The notes under the pieces were generated by a model. It was given only the letters and a program-made list of their open reading frames with translations. It was not told the origin of the DNA and did not search any database. Position numbers and translations under genes: made by a program. A DNA stretch of 64,000 bases, taken from Hymenobacter sp. BT188. GTDB lineage: Bacteria > Bacteroidota > Bacteroidia > Cytophagales > Hymenobacteraceae. The DNA is taken from assembly GCF_014333585.1 (NCBI RefSeq), contig NZ_JACSCW010000006.1, positions 1-64,000 on the forward strand, in the 5' to 3' direction. This document shows positions 17,405 to 24,273 of the stretch, piece after piece. The stretch's first letter is position 1. Each line of letters opens with the position of its first letter.

Positions 17405-17412
17405 TATCTTTG
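17405..17412 (+). promoter_or_regulatory. possible -7 element for the beta-barrel gene
   Basis: TATCTTTG matches TANNTTTG exactly, 73 nt upstream of ATG 17486, in the divergent gap with gldB. No clear -33 element. Confidence 0.35.
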
Positions 17413-17485
17413 GGACGAAAATAGCCAAAACGAAACGCCAGCCAGTCAGCTTTCGTGTTTCAGGTGTCGTTTTATCCGTTTAATT

Positions 17486-18142
17486 ATGAAAAAAATACTC
17501 TTAGCCCTGTTCTTACTAGGCGCTTCCCTCGGTACTGCTTCCGCTCAGGTTGAAATTGGCATTAAGCTTTCACCATCTATTGCCTACCTGAGGGCTGATG
17601 CACCTTCGCAATACAATTTTCAATCGGAGAAAAGCAAGGTCGGTATCGGTGGTGGCTTAGTTGTCGATTATTTCTTTGGCCAAAACTATGCTTTCGGCAC
17701 GGGTTTACAACTCACCAGCAAAGGCGGTACTGTTTCTTATGATGCCAATACCACTATTCAGGATAATGAGCAGAAGATTAGCCTTCAGTACCTAGAGATA
17801 CCGCTAACCGTGAAGCTGTTTACCAACGACATCACCACGGATACTAAGCTTTACTTCCAGTTGGGGGGCAAAATTGGCGGCTTGGTAGCAGCCCGCATTG
17901 ATGGCGAAAAATTCTACCAATTCGGTGGCGAAAAGGCCACGAAGCACTTTATCATTCCGGATGCTGCCTTACTTGGTGGCCTCGGGGCTGAATATCAAGT
18001 GGGTCAGAGCACAAAAGTGTTTGCCGGTCTCTCCTATCATCACGGCCTTGCTAATGTGGACCGTTACTTCAAAAAGAATGGTTTCAATGGTGCTACCCTA
18101 AAAAACGGAGAAGTAGCGCTTGACTTGGGCATCAAGTTCTAA
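17486..18142 (+). CDS. outer-membrane beta-barrel protein, porin/PorT-like family
   Basis: Encodes 218 residues: signal peptide MKKILLALFLLGASLGTASAQ, then alternating beta strands (VEIGIKLSPSIAYLR, GIGGGLVVDYFFGQNYAFGTGLQL, YLEIPLTVKLF, FAGLSYHHGL) and a C-terminal strand ending LDLGIKF, the usual aromatic end of outer-membrane barrels. It resembles the Bacteroidota 'outer membrane beta-barrel / PorT family'. Specific function unknown; whether it is true PorT of the type IX secretion system cannot be judged. It is followed by a strong terminator built from two inverted repeat-motif copies. Confidence 0.85.
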   Translation: MKKILLALFLLGASLGTASAQVEIGIKLSPSIAYLRADAPSQYNFQSEKSKVGIGGGLVVDYFFGQNYAFGTGLQLTSKGGTVSYDANTTIQDNEQKISLQYLEIPLTVKLFTNDITTDTKLYFQLGGKIGGLVAARIDGEKFYQFGGEKATKHFIIPDAALLGGLGAEYQVGQSTKVFAGLSYHHGLANVDRYFKKNGFNGATLKNGEVALDLGIKF

Positions 18143-18151
18143 TCGAGCCAG

Positions 18152-18206
18152 AAAAAGCCCCCCAGCCGCGTCTTATACTTGGAAGATGTGGCTGGGGGGC
18201 TTTTTT
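18152..18206. terminator. terminator made of an inverted pair of the GCCCCCCAG repeat
   Basis: AAAAAGCCCCCCAGCC at 18152-18167 is inverted at 18190-18206. The stem is perfect over GCCCCCCAGCC, and six T residues follow. The A-tract on the left lets it work in both directions between convergent genes. Confidence 0.88.
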
Positions 18207-18245
18207 GACCGAATACTAATTTACAGAACACAGCTCGGGTCTATC

Positions 18246-18296
18246 AAAAAGCCCGCCTTGCTCATCCAGAGCGAGGCGGGCTTTCTTCTTGGTCAG
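18246..18296. terminator. second terminator, facing the RNase G gene
   Basis: AAAAAGCCCGCCT pairs with AGGCGGGCTTT around a loop that can extend the stem (GCTC/GAGC). It lies 30 nt past the RNase G stop and probably ends that transcript on the minus strand. Confidence 0.75.
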
Positions 18297-18325
18297 GGGC
18301 TTTTCGCAGAAAAAACCGTTAGTCC

Positions 18326-19933
18326 TTAATCGATAATCTCTATTTCGCGGTCTTGGAGGCGAGCCATAGCGGCTGCGGGTGAGTGCAGCTCAATGTCTTC
18401 GCCTCGCTCGTCCTCAATGCGGTAGTCGGTGAGGCCCAGGCTAGTATCCTTGGTCACTTTTACCCACTTATAGTATTTCAGATACCACTTCATTTGCTTG
18501 GAAACCAAGCCTTTGGTGTAGTACGCGTACAGGAAAGGGTGCACGTGCAGGGTAATACCCGACTGGTTTTGGGTCACGAGCAAATCTTCAATGCTATTCT
18601 CAATCTCGTCGGTAACAAGGATAGAGGCCGAAATCTTGCCGGTGCCGCCGCAGGTGGGGCATAGCTCGCCGGTGATGATGTTTTCAGCGGGCCGCACGCG
18701 TTGCCGCGTGATTTGTAGCAAGCCGAACTTGGTGATGGGAAGAATCGTGAAGCGCGCTTTATCGTGCTTCATAATATCCTTCACCGCGTCCTCCACTTTT
18801 TTGCGGCTCTCCGCTGATTTCATGTCAATAAAGTCGACAACAATAATGCCCCCCATATCACGCAAGCGCAGCTGACGGGCCACTTCGCGAGCCGCCGACA
18901 TGTTTACGTGTAAGGCATTAGCCTCCTGGTCGCTTTCCTGGTTGCTCTTGTTGCCCGAGTTTACGTCGATGACGTGCAAAGCTTCGGTGTGCTCAATAAC
19001 GAGGTAACCACCACCGGGCACCGTTACAGTTTTGCCAAACAGCGTTTTGAGCTGCTTCTCAATGTTGAAATGCTCAAACATCTTCACCTTGCCAGTATAG
19101 TGCTTGAGCAGTCCCAACTTATCAGGAGCGATTTTCTCCAGGTAAGCACGCATCTCCTCGTACATCGGCGCCGAATCGACGGTGATGGCGTCGAAGGACT
19201 CATTGAGCATGTCGCGCAGCATGGAGCTAGTGCGGCCCAGCTCACCCAGAATTTTATCACGCTCCTTGGCGGTGCGTAGGGTCTGGAAGAGCTGTTCCCA
19301 ATTAGCCGTCATGCTCTGCATATCCTTATCCAGCTCGGCTACCTCACGGCCCTCCGCTACAGTTCGGATAATAACGCCGAAGTTGTCAGGCTTGATAGAA
19401 GCGATAAGGCGCTTGAGGCGGTCTCGCTCCGTACGGCTGACAATCTTCTTGGAGACGCTAATGGTATTGGAGAATGGCACCAATACGAGGTAACGACCAG
19501 CCATCGAAATATCGGTGGATAGGCGCGGACCTTTAGTCGAAATGGGCTCTTTTACAATTTGAACCAGCAGTTGCTGGCCCTTTTTGAGCACGGTGTCGAT
19601 CTTGCCGACTTTGTCGAGCGGCTCCTCAAACTGAAAAGTCTTCAGTGGCCCGACGGTGATTTTCTGCGATTGTACGCCTTTCACCCACTTATTCAGCGAC
19701 GGGAAGTTCTCGCCCAAATCGCCATAGTGCAGAAAAGCGTCTTTTTGATACCCGATGTCAATGAACGCAGCGTTCAGACCGGGCATCACTTTCTTGACCG
19801 TACCCAGGAATATGTCACCAACGGAATAGTTGGTGTCGTTGCGGTCGAAATGATATTCGATGAGCCGCTTGTCCTGGAGCAGGGCAATTCGTTCGCCATC
19901 CTGAGCAGAATTAATGATTAATTCGTTACTCAA
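18326..19933 (-). CDS. rng: ribonuclease E/G family endoribonuclease
   Basis: Encodes 535 residues. N-terminal S1 domain (VGDIFLGTVKKVMPGLNAAFIDIGYQ), RNase H-like and DNase I-like catalytic core with the metal-binding aspartates in LHVIDVNSGNK and GIIVVDFIDMKS, and the zinc-link CPTCGGTGK. It cleaves single-stranded 5'-monophosphate RNA in rRNA maturation and mRNA decay. It lies downstream of the COX24-like, TPR and HU genes on the same strand, a gene order usual in Bacteroidota. ATG 19933 begins MSNELIINSAQDGER, the standard family start. Confidence 0.95.
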   Translation of the reverse strand: MSNELIINSAQDGERIALLQDKRLIEYHFDRNDTNYSVGDIFLGTVKKVMPGLNAAFIDIGYQKDAFLHYGDLGENFPSLNKWVKGVQSQKITVGPLKTFQFEEPLDKVGKIDTVLKKGQQLLVQIVKEPISTKGPRLSTDISMAGRYLVLVPFSNTISVSKKIVSRTERDRLKRLIASIKPDNFGVIIRTVAEGREVAELDKDMQSMTANWEQLFQTLRTAKERDKILGELGRTSSMLRDMLNESFDAITVDSAPMYEEMRAYLEKIAPDKLGLLKHYTGKVKMFEHFNIEKQLKTLFGKTVTVPGGGYLVIEHTEALHVIDVNSGNKSNQESDQEANALHVNMSAAREVARQLRLRDMGGIIVVDFIDMKSAESRKKVEDAVKDIMKHDKARFTILPITKFGLLQITRQRVRPAENIITGELCPTCGGTGKISASILVTDEIENSIEDLLVTQNQSGITLHVHPFLYAYYTKGLVSKQMKWYLKYYKWVKVTKDTSLGLTDYRIEDERGEDIELHSPAAAMARLQDREIEIID

Positions 19934-19996
19934 TGTCTCGGTAGCTTAACTAATCTCCCCAAAAGCGCCTGCCTTTGCCCCCCGAAACCCACAAAG

Positions 19997-20029
19997 GGAA
20001 GCCAGTGCACCAAGGCACCAGCTTCCCTT
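19997..20029 (-). promoter_or_regulatory. stem-loop in the leader before RNase G
   Basis: GGGAAGC pairs with GCTTCCC around a 19-nt loop in the 203-nt gap between the COX24-like gene and rng. On the minus strand only a weak T-run follows, so it may be a leaky terminator or a leader structure. RNase E/G mRNAs are often autoregulated through the leader; that link is inference. Confidence 0.35.
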
Positions 20030-20136
20030 CCGAGCCACGGGGAAAGCATCAAACCAGCCACTCTCAAGGATACTAAATGAGAGATAAACGGACTTTGGTT
20101 GAAGCCTCAACCGTCCGCCAGCTAACCCCGCGGGGC

Positions 20137-20226
20137 TTACTTCTTCTTATGACGGTTCTTGCGCAGACGCTTCTTGCGCTTGTGGGTGGCAATCTTATGA
20201 CGCTTTCTCTTTTTACCGCAGGGCAT
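20137..20226 (-). CDS. 29-residue COX24/mS38-like ribosome-associated protein
   Basis: A very short basic protein: it starts MPCGKKRKRHKIATHKRKK and ends in RKNRHKKK; more than half of the residues are Lys, Arg or His. It corresponds to what annotation pipelines call AURKAIP1/COX24 domain-containing protein, the bacterial relative of the mitochondrial small-subunit protein mS38 (family PF08213). It probably binds rRNA in the ribosome. It sits between the TPR gene and rng on the same strand. A GCCCCGCGGGG palindrome follows the stop. Identification is by recall of the family sequence; the position fits. Confidence 0.85.
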   Translation of the reverse strand: MPCGKKRKRHKIATHKRKKRLRKNRHKKK

Positions 20227-20333
20227 GTGGTTGTAGGTTAAATGGTTGAATGATTCTATTGTCGAATAGCTGACCTTTTATTCCTCGCTCCTGCATCAAG
20301 TGCAGTGAGTTTCGGAATTACAAATCTGCCGAT

Positions 20334-21251
20334 TTATTCCAACTTGCTCAGCTCCTCATCAACGGAGGCCGCCAAACTAGGGTCGCTGCTTAGGCTTTTC
20401 GCTTTAGTAAAAGCCGCTCTAGCTTCTTCCTTAGCACCCGTTTGGGCCAAAGAAACGCCTAAATAAAACTGACCGTTCACATTTTCTGGATTCACTTTCA
20501 CAAGCTCCTGAAAACGTTCTACGGCTTTATCATACTGGTTGCTTTGAATAGAGAGGATGCCTAGGTTATAGAGCGCCTTCTCATTGCGGGGGTTGGCAGC
20601 CAGCACCTCGCGCAGTAACGTGACGCCCTGCACGGGGTTGTCGCTGGCCATGTAAGCCATACCCAAGTTAGTTTTGGCGTCGAGATTATCGGGGTTATTT
20701 TTCAACACCTTCTCGTACAGTTCCCGGGTTTTAGTGCTCAGCGTTTTGGCCCGCTCCTCCGTAGCTGCGAAGCCAAAAGCCTCGAAGTACTCATCAGCGG
20801 CCCGTTTCCAAGCTTGCTCACCGGGGCGCGCAATAGCTACCTGCTCGTAGTAATAGCCAGCGCTATCAAACTTAGCGATGGCCTTATACTTAGTAGCTAG
20901 GTCAGAGGCTACGCGCAAACGAGCCTGCGGATCGCGCTCCTTATTGTAGCGCGCGGCCAATTGCTTGATTTCGCGGCTTTGCTCGGCTGTAGCCTGCTGA
21001 TGCGGCTGCTCAGGTGTAGCACCTGCTGGCCCAGTGGTTTGCTCCTGATCGCCCGAGGAAGCAATGGCCTTGGAACCATTTGTAGCAGGGCCGCCACCAT
21101 CGCGGTTGGCCGTCCGAGCTGCATCCTGATTCATTTCCCCTTTACCTTCTTTTGGCTTCACCGTTACCTTGGGCAACAGAAATAACCCAGCCACCAGCAC
21201 GAGGGCGATGACTAGTATAATTAACTGATGTGAGCGGGAACGTGACGCCAT
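20334..21251 (-). CDS. membrane-anchored tetratricopeptide repeat protein
   Basis: Encodes 305 residues. One N-terminal membrane segment (LIILVIALVLVAGLFLLP), a low-complexity linker (~residues 35-95), then TPR units, for example AGYYYEQVAIARPGEQAW, LYEKVLKNNPDNLDAKTNLGMAY, LLREVLAANPRNEKALYNLGIL and RFQELVKVNPENVNGQFYLGVSL. It probably scaffolds protein contacts on the outer face of the inner membrane. It lies between HU and the COX24-like gene on the same strand, and the HU-TPR-rng order recurs in the phylum. Specific partner unknown. Confidence 0.85.
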   Translation of the reverse strand: MASRSRSHQLIILVIALVLVAGLFLLPKVTVKPKEGKGEMNQDAARTANRDGGGPATNGSKAIASSGDQEQTTGPAGATPEQPHQQATAEQSREIKQLAARYNKERDPQARLRVASDLATKYKAIAKFDSAGYYYEQVAIARPGEQAWKRAADEYFEAFGFAATEERAKTLSTKTRELYEKVLKNNPDNLDAKTNLGMAYMASDNPVQGVTLLREVLAANPRNEKALYNLGILSIQSNQYDKAVERFQELVKVNPENVNGQFYLGVSLAQTGAKEEARAAFTKAKSLSSDPSLAASVDEELSKLE

Positions 21252-21334
21252 GCAGAAAAAGCAGGCCGCCGGGCTCCCAGTTACGGAGCGCCCGACGGCT
21301 AGCCGGCAAAAAGTAAATGGAAGAAAAAGAAGGA

Positions 21335-21640
21335 TTAAGCCTGAGCGGTTTCCTTAATTTTCTTGCTGTTTTTGATTTTGCCGATGAATGTTTTCGACGG
21401 CTTGAAGCTAGGGATAAAGTGCTCGTCGATGATGATCGACGTATTTTTAGAGATGTTACGAGCCACTTTCTTTGCCCGCTTCTTGTTTACGAAGCTGCCA
21501 AAGCCGCGTACGTAGATGTTGTTGCCGTCGGCCATCGAATCCTTTACTACTTTGAAGAAGGCTTCAACGGTAGCTGACACGTCTCCTTTTTCGATGCCGG
21601 TCTTGTCGGCAATCTCGGCGATTACTTCTGCTTTAGTCAC
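21335..21640 (-). CDS. HU/IHF family DNA-binding protein
   Basis: Encodes 101 residues, the usual ~90 plus a short Lys-rich tail. The helical N-terminus MTKAEVIAEIADKTGIEKGD and the beta-arm region VRGFGSFVNKKRAKKVARN with the closing PSFKPSKTFIGKI are typical. It bends and compacts DNA. Its promoter (21727-21756) lies 109 nt upstream in the divergent gap with mutY. Confidence 0.95.
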   Translation of the reverse strand: MTKAEVIAEIADKTGIEKGDVSATVEAFFKVVKDSMADGNNIYVRGFGSFVNKKRAKKVARNISKNTSIIIDEHFIPSFKPSKTFIGKIKNSKKIKETAQA

Positions 21641-21726
21641 GCTGGTAAATGAAATGTACTATGGAGAGAAAAAATATGCTGGGCAAAATATCCCGATTCA
21701 ACACGTAAGCCCTTGCCCGGTAAGCT

Positions 21727-21778
21727 GTTCGCTTATGAATTGGGGCCACAAAGGTAGTTTCCTTTTTTGGTTTTGCAA
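21727..21778 (-). promoter_or_regulatory. promoter of the HU gene
   Basis: On the minus strand TTG is followed after 19 nt by TACCTTTG (21749-21756). Both elements and the spacing agree with the Bacteroidota -33/-7 promoter consensus. This is the best full promoter match in the window. Confidence 0.65.
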
Positions 21779-21839
21779 CATTATTTACTGATTCCACACG
21801 GCTCTGTCTTTCTTTCCTAAATTATTTATTCTCAATATA

Positions 21840-22931
21840 TTGACTTCCCTCTCTTCTGCTTCCGCCCACCCTTTCTTCGCCTCCGCTCTTCTCGAATGGT
21901 ACCCACGCCACCGCCGCGAACTGCCCTGGCGTCACACGCGTGATCCGTATGCTATTTGGCTCTCAGAAGTCATTTTACAGCAAACCCGCGTGAAGCAGGG
22001 CCTCCCCTATTACCTCGACTTTGTAACAACTTATCCTACCGTTCAGGAGTTGGCTGCGGCTCCCGAGGATGAGGTAATGCGTCACTGGCAGGGCTTAGGT
22101 TATTATTCCAGGGCCCGCAACATGCATCACACCGCCAAACAAGTTACAAGCGAGTTTGGGGGGCAATTTCCAAGCTCCTATGAGGGCCTGCTCCAACTCA
22201 AGGGCGTGGGTCAGTACACTGCCGCCGCTATTGCCTCTTTTGCCTACGACGAGCAGGTGGCCGTGCTTGATGGCAACGTGTACCGGGTGCTGGCCCGCGT
22301 GTTTGGCATCAGCTCGGATATAGCCGCGTCGGCCAGCCGTAAAGTGTTTCAGCAGCTGGCTGATACGCTTATTCCAGCAGCCTCGCCCGCTGAGTTCAAC
22401 CAAGCTATTATGGAGTTTGGGGCTATTCAGTGCACACCTCTGAAGCCCGACTGTCTTTTTTGCCCCCTGCAAGGTCAGTGCTTCGCTTTTCAGCACGGCA
22501 TGGTGCAGGAACTGCCCGTTAAAAGCAAGGCTAAAGCAGCACGTACACGCTATTTTCACTATATGGTGTTGCGCTACGAGGACACTGTTTACCTCCGCAA
22601 GCGTACCGACAAAGACATCTGGCAGGGCCTCTACGACTTTGCGCTTACGGAAACCGAAAGCCCCGATTTGCCCCCCACCGACCTGCTCGACGCGATAGAA
22701 GCTCTGGGGGGCAAATTGGATACTAGTAGCGTTTCGGAGCCGGCTTACGCGGCCCGGCATGTGCTGAGTCACCAGAAGGTGGAGGCGCGTTTTCACCCTG
22801 TTTGGCTAGAAGCGCCACTGCCCGTTTCCACCCTGACGGCTACTGGTTTGGCAGCTTTCACTAGTACAGAAATAGAGCAGTTACCTAAGGCCGTTTTGAT
22901 CAGTAATTACTTAGGAAGACCCGGTTTTTAA
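21840..22931 (+). CDS. mutY: A/G-specific adenine DNA glycosylase MutY
   Basis: Encodes 363 residues. HhH-GPD domain with the catalytic Glu in WLSEVILQQTRV, LKGVGQYTAAAIASFA (helix-hairpin-helix) and the catalytic Asp in VLDGNVYRVLARVFG. The [4Fe-4S] loop is Cys-x6-Cys-x2-Cys-x5-Cys in CTPLKPDCLFCPLQGQC. The C-terminal ~130 residues form the NUDIX-like domain that recognises 8-oxoG. No ATG or GTG is available before the conserved WYPRHRRELPWR; the start is taken as TTG 21840. It is divergent from HU. Two or three repeat-motif copies lie inside (22158, 22670, 22706). Confidence 0.94.
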   Translation: MTSLSSASAHPFFASALLEWYPRHRRELPWRHTRDPYAIWLSEVILQQTRVKQGLPYYLDFVTTYPTVQELAAAPEDEVMRHWQGLGYYSRARNMHHTAKQVTSEFGGQFPSSYEGLLQLKGVGQYTAAAIASFAYDEQVAVLDGNVYRVLARVFGISSDIAASASRKVFQQLADTLIPAASPAEFNQAIMEFGAIQCTPLKPDCLFCPLQGQCFAFQHGMVQELPVKSKAKAARTRYFHYMVLRYEDTVYLRKRTDKDIWQGLYDFALTETESPDLPPTDLLDAIEALGGKLDTSSVSEPAYAARHVLSHQKVEARFHPVWLEAPLPVSTLTATGLAAFTSTEIEQLPKAVLISNYLGRPGF

Positions 22932-23025
22932 GCCGACTTCGGCTTGGATGGCAGGTGTATTTTTTGTATCTTTAAAGGAATAGGAAGCAGCTTATTTTGC
23001 TTCGTAAACCCTTATTAATCAAGCT

Positions 23026-23451
23026 ATGTCAGCAGGAGTTAACAAAGTAATCTTAGTTGGAAATTTGGGTAAAGACCCGGAAGTGCGCCACCTAGAGGGT
23101 GGCGTAAGTGTGGCCAATTTTACGCTGGCTACAAATGAGTTTCACAAGGATAAAAGCGGGGCCCGTATTGAGCGTACTGAGTGGCATAACATTACTGCTT
23201 GGCGTGGCCTGGCGGAAGTAGCTGAGAAATATTTGCGCAAAGGCCATCAGGTATATATCGAAGGTCGCATTCGGACTCGTCAGTATCAAGACAAGGACAA
23301 CCAGACCCGTTACATTACCGAAATCGTGGCTGATGAGATGACCATGCTGGGTGGTAAGCCTCATACTGACGGAACTACTACTCAGGCTGCACCAACTCCG
23401 GAGGCTCAAACCTTCCGTCAGGAGCCGGAATTAGACCAGTTACCATTTTAA
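23026..23451 (+). CDS. ssb: single-stranded DNA-binding protein
   Basis: Encodes 141 residues. OB fold with VNKVILVGNLGKDPEVRH, IERTEWHNITAWRGLAEVAEKYLRKGHQVYIEGR-type sequence and the acidic, hydrophobic C-terminal tip DQLPF that binds repair and replication partners. It sits between mutY and gldD on the same strand, a conserved Bacteroidota order. A repeat-motif copy follows the stop at 23456. Confidence 0.96.
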   Translation: MSAGVNKVILVGNLGKDPEVRHLEGGVSVANFTLATNEFHKDKSGARIERTEWHNITAWRGLAEVAEKYLRKGHQVYIEGRIRTRQYQDKDNQTRYITEIVADEMTMLGGKPHTDGTTTQAAPTPEAQTFRQEPELDQLPF

Positions 23452-23480
23452 AAATGCCCCCCAACGGGTTATACTACCTG

Positions 23481-23509
23481 AAAGCCTCGGCACGAAGCCG
23501 GGGCTTTTT
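23481..23509 (+). terminator. intrinsic terminator after ssb
   Basis: An 11-bp stem with one G-T wobble (23481-23491 with 23497-23507) and a 5-nt loop ends in TTTTT, 29 nt after the ssb stop. Confidence 0.8.
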
Positions 23510-23599
23510 GCGTTTCAAGGCTTTCAGGAACGAATCAGTAGATTGAGACAACATCTTCATTTCCGCCTACCTTTGATTATCATCTTCGCATTGTTTCAA

Positions 23600-24202
23600 A
23601 TGCCTGTTTTTCGACTTTTCCACGGTTTGAGTGCGGTCCTGCTTTTTGCGGGGGCCATATTTACTTCCTGCACATCTTCTGGGGGCGACTATACGCCTAA
23701 GCCTAAGGGTTATAATCGTATTGATTTGCCGCCCCATAGCTACCAGCAGCTCCCATCGGGCCGCCCCTATACCTTTGAGTATTCGCAGCACGCGCGTATT
23801 CTGCGGGATTCATCATACTTAGCGCAGCCCAACTGGATTAACGTTTATTACCCGAAGCTGGGCGCTAACGTGCAGATCACTTATACTAATGTGCAGCAGA
23901 ACCCCAAACTCTATAACAAGATGATGGAGGATGCGCGTAAGCTCACCAGCAAGCACCAAATCAAGGCATCGGCCATCGACGAGAGCATCATGCAAACGCC
24001 GAGCGGAATGAAGGTGGCCGTATTTGAACTAGCCGGTGACGTGCCCAGCCAGTTTCAGTTTTATACGACTGATAGCACCAAGCATTTTTTTCGCGGAGCT
24101 CTTTACTTTCCTATCGCGACGGCTAATGATTCACTCGCCCCGATCATTGACTATGTCAAGAAGGATATCGTGCAGATGCTCAATACCTTAAAATATCAAT
24201 AA
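23600..24202 (+). CDS. gldD: gliding motility lipoprotein GldD
   Basis: Encodes 200 residues. Lipoprotein signal (LSAVLLFAGAIFTSC), then GYNRIDLPPHSYQQL, YTFEYSQHA, WINVYYPKLGANVQITY and FRGALYFPIATANDSLAPI, all matching the GldD family. GldD is essential for gliding and for GldK-related function in Flavobacterium johnsoniae. ATG 23600 was chosen because it begins the signal peptide; an in-frame ATG at 23543 would add 19 residues. It follows ssb and precedes recG. Confidence 0.9.
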   Translation: MPVFRLFHGLSAVLLFAGAIFTSCTSSGGDYTPKPKGYNRIDLPPHSYQQLPSGRPYTFEYSQHARILRDSSYLAQPNWINVYYPKLGANVQITYTNVQQNPKLYNKMMEDARKLTSKHQIKASAIDESIMQTPSGMKVAVFELAGDVPSQFQFYTTDSTKHFFRGALYFPIATANDSLAPIIDYVKKDIVQMLNTLKYQ

Positions 24203-24214
24203 CGTTTTGCTTAG

Positions 24215-24264
24215 TGAGCAATGCAGGGATTAAGGACGCATTCGTTTTACCCCGGCATTGCTCA
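24215..24264 (+). terminator. 10-bp hairpin between gldD and recG
   Basis: TGAGCAATGC (24215-24224) is perfectly inverted at 24255-24264; the long loop contains further G/C complementarity. It ends 9 nt before ATG 24274 of recG, much like the hairpin in front of nth. No strong T-tract, so it may be a leader structure rather than a terminator. Confidence 0.4.
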
Positions 24265-24273
24265 TTCCCATGA

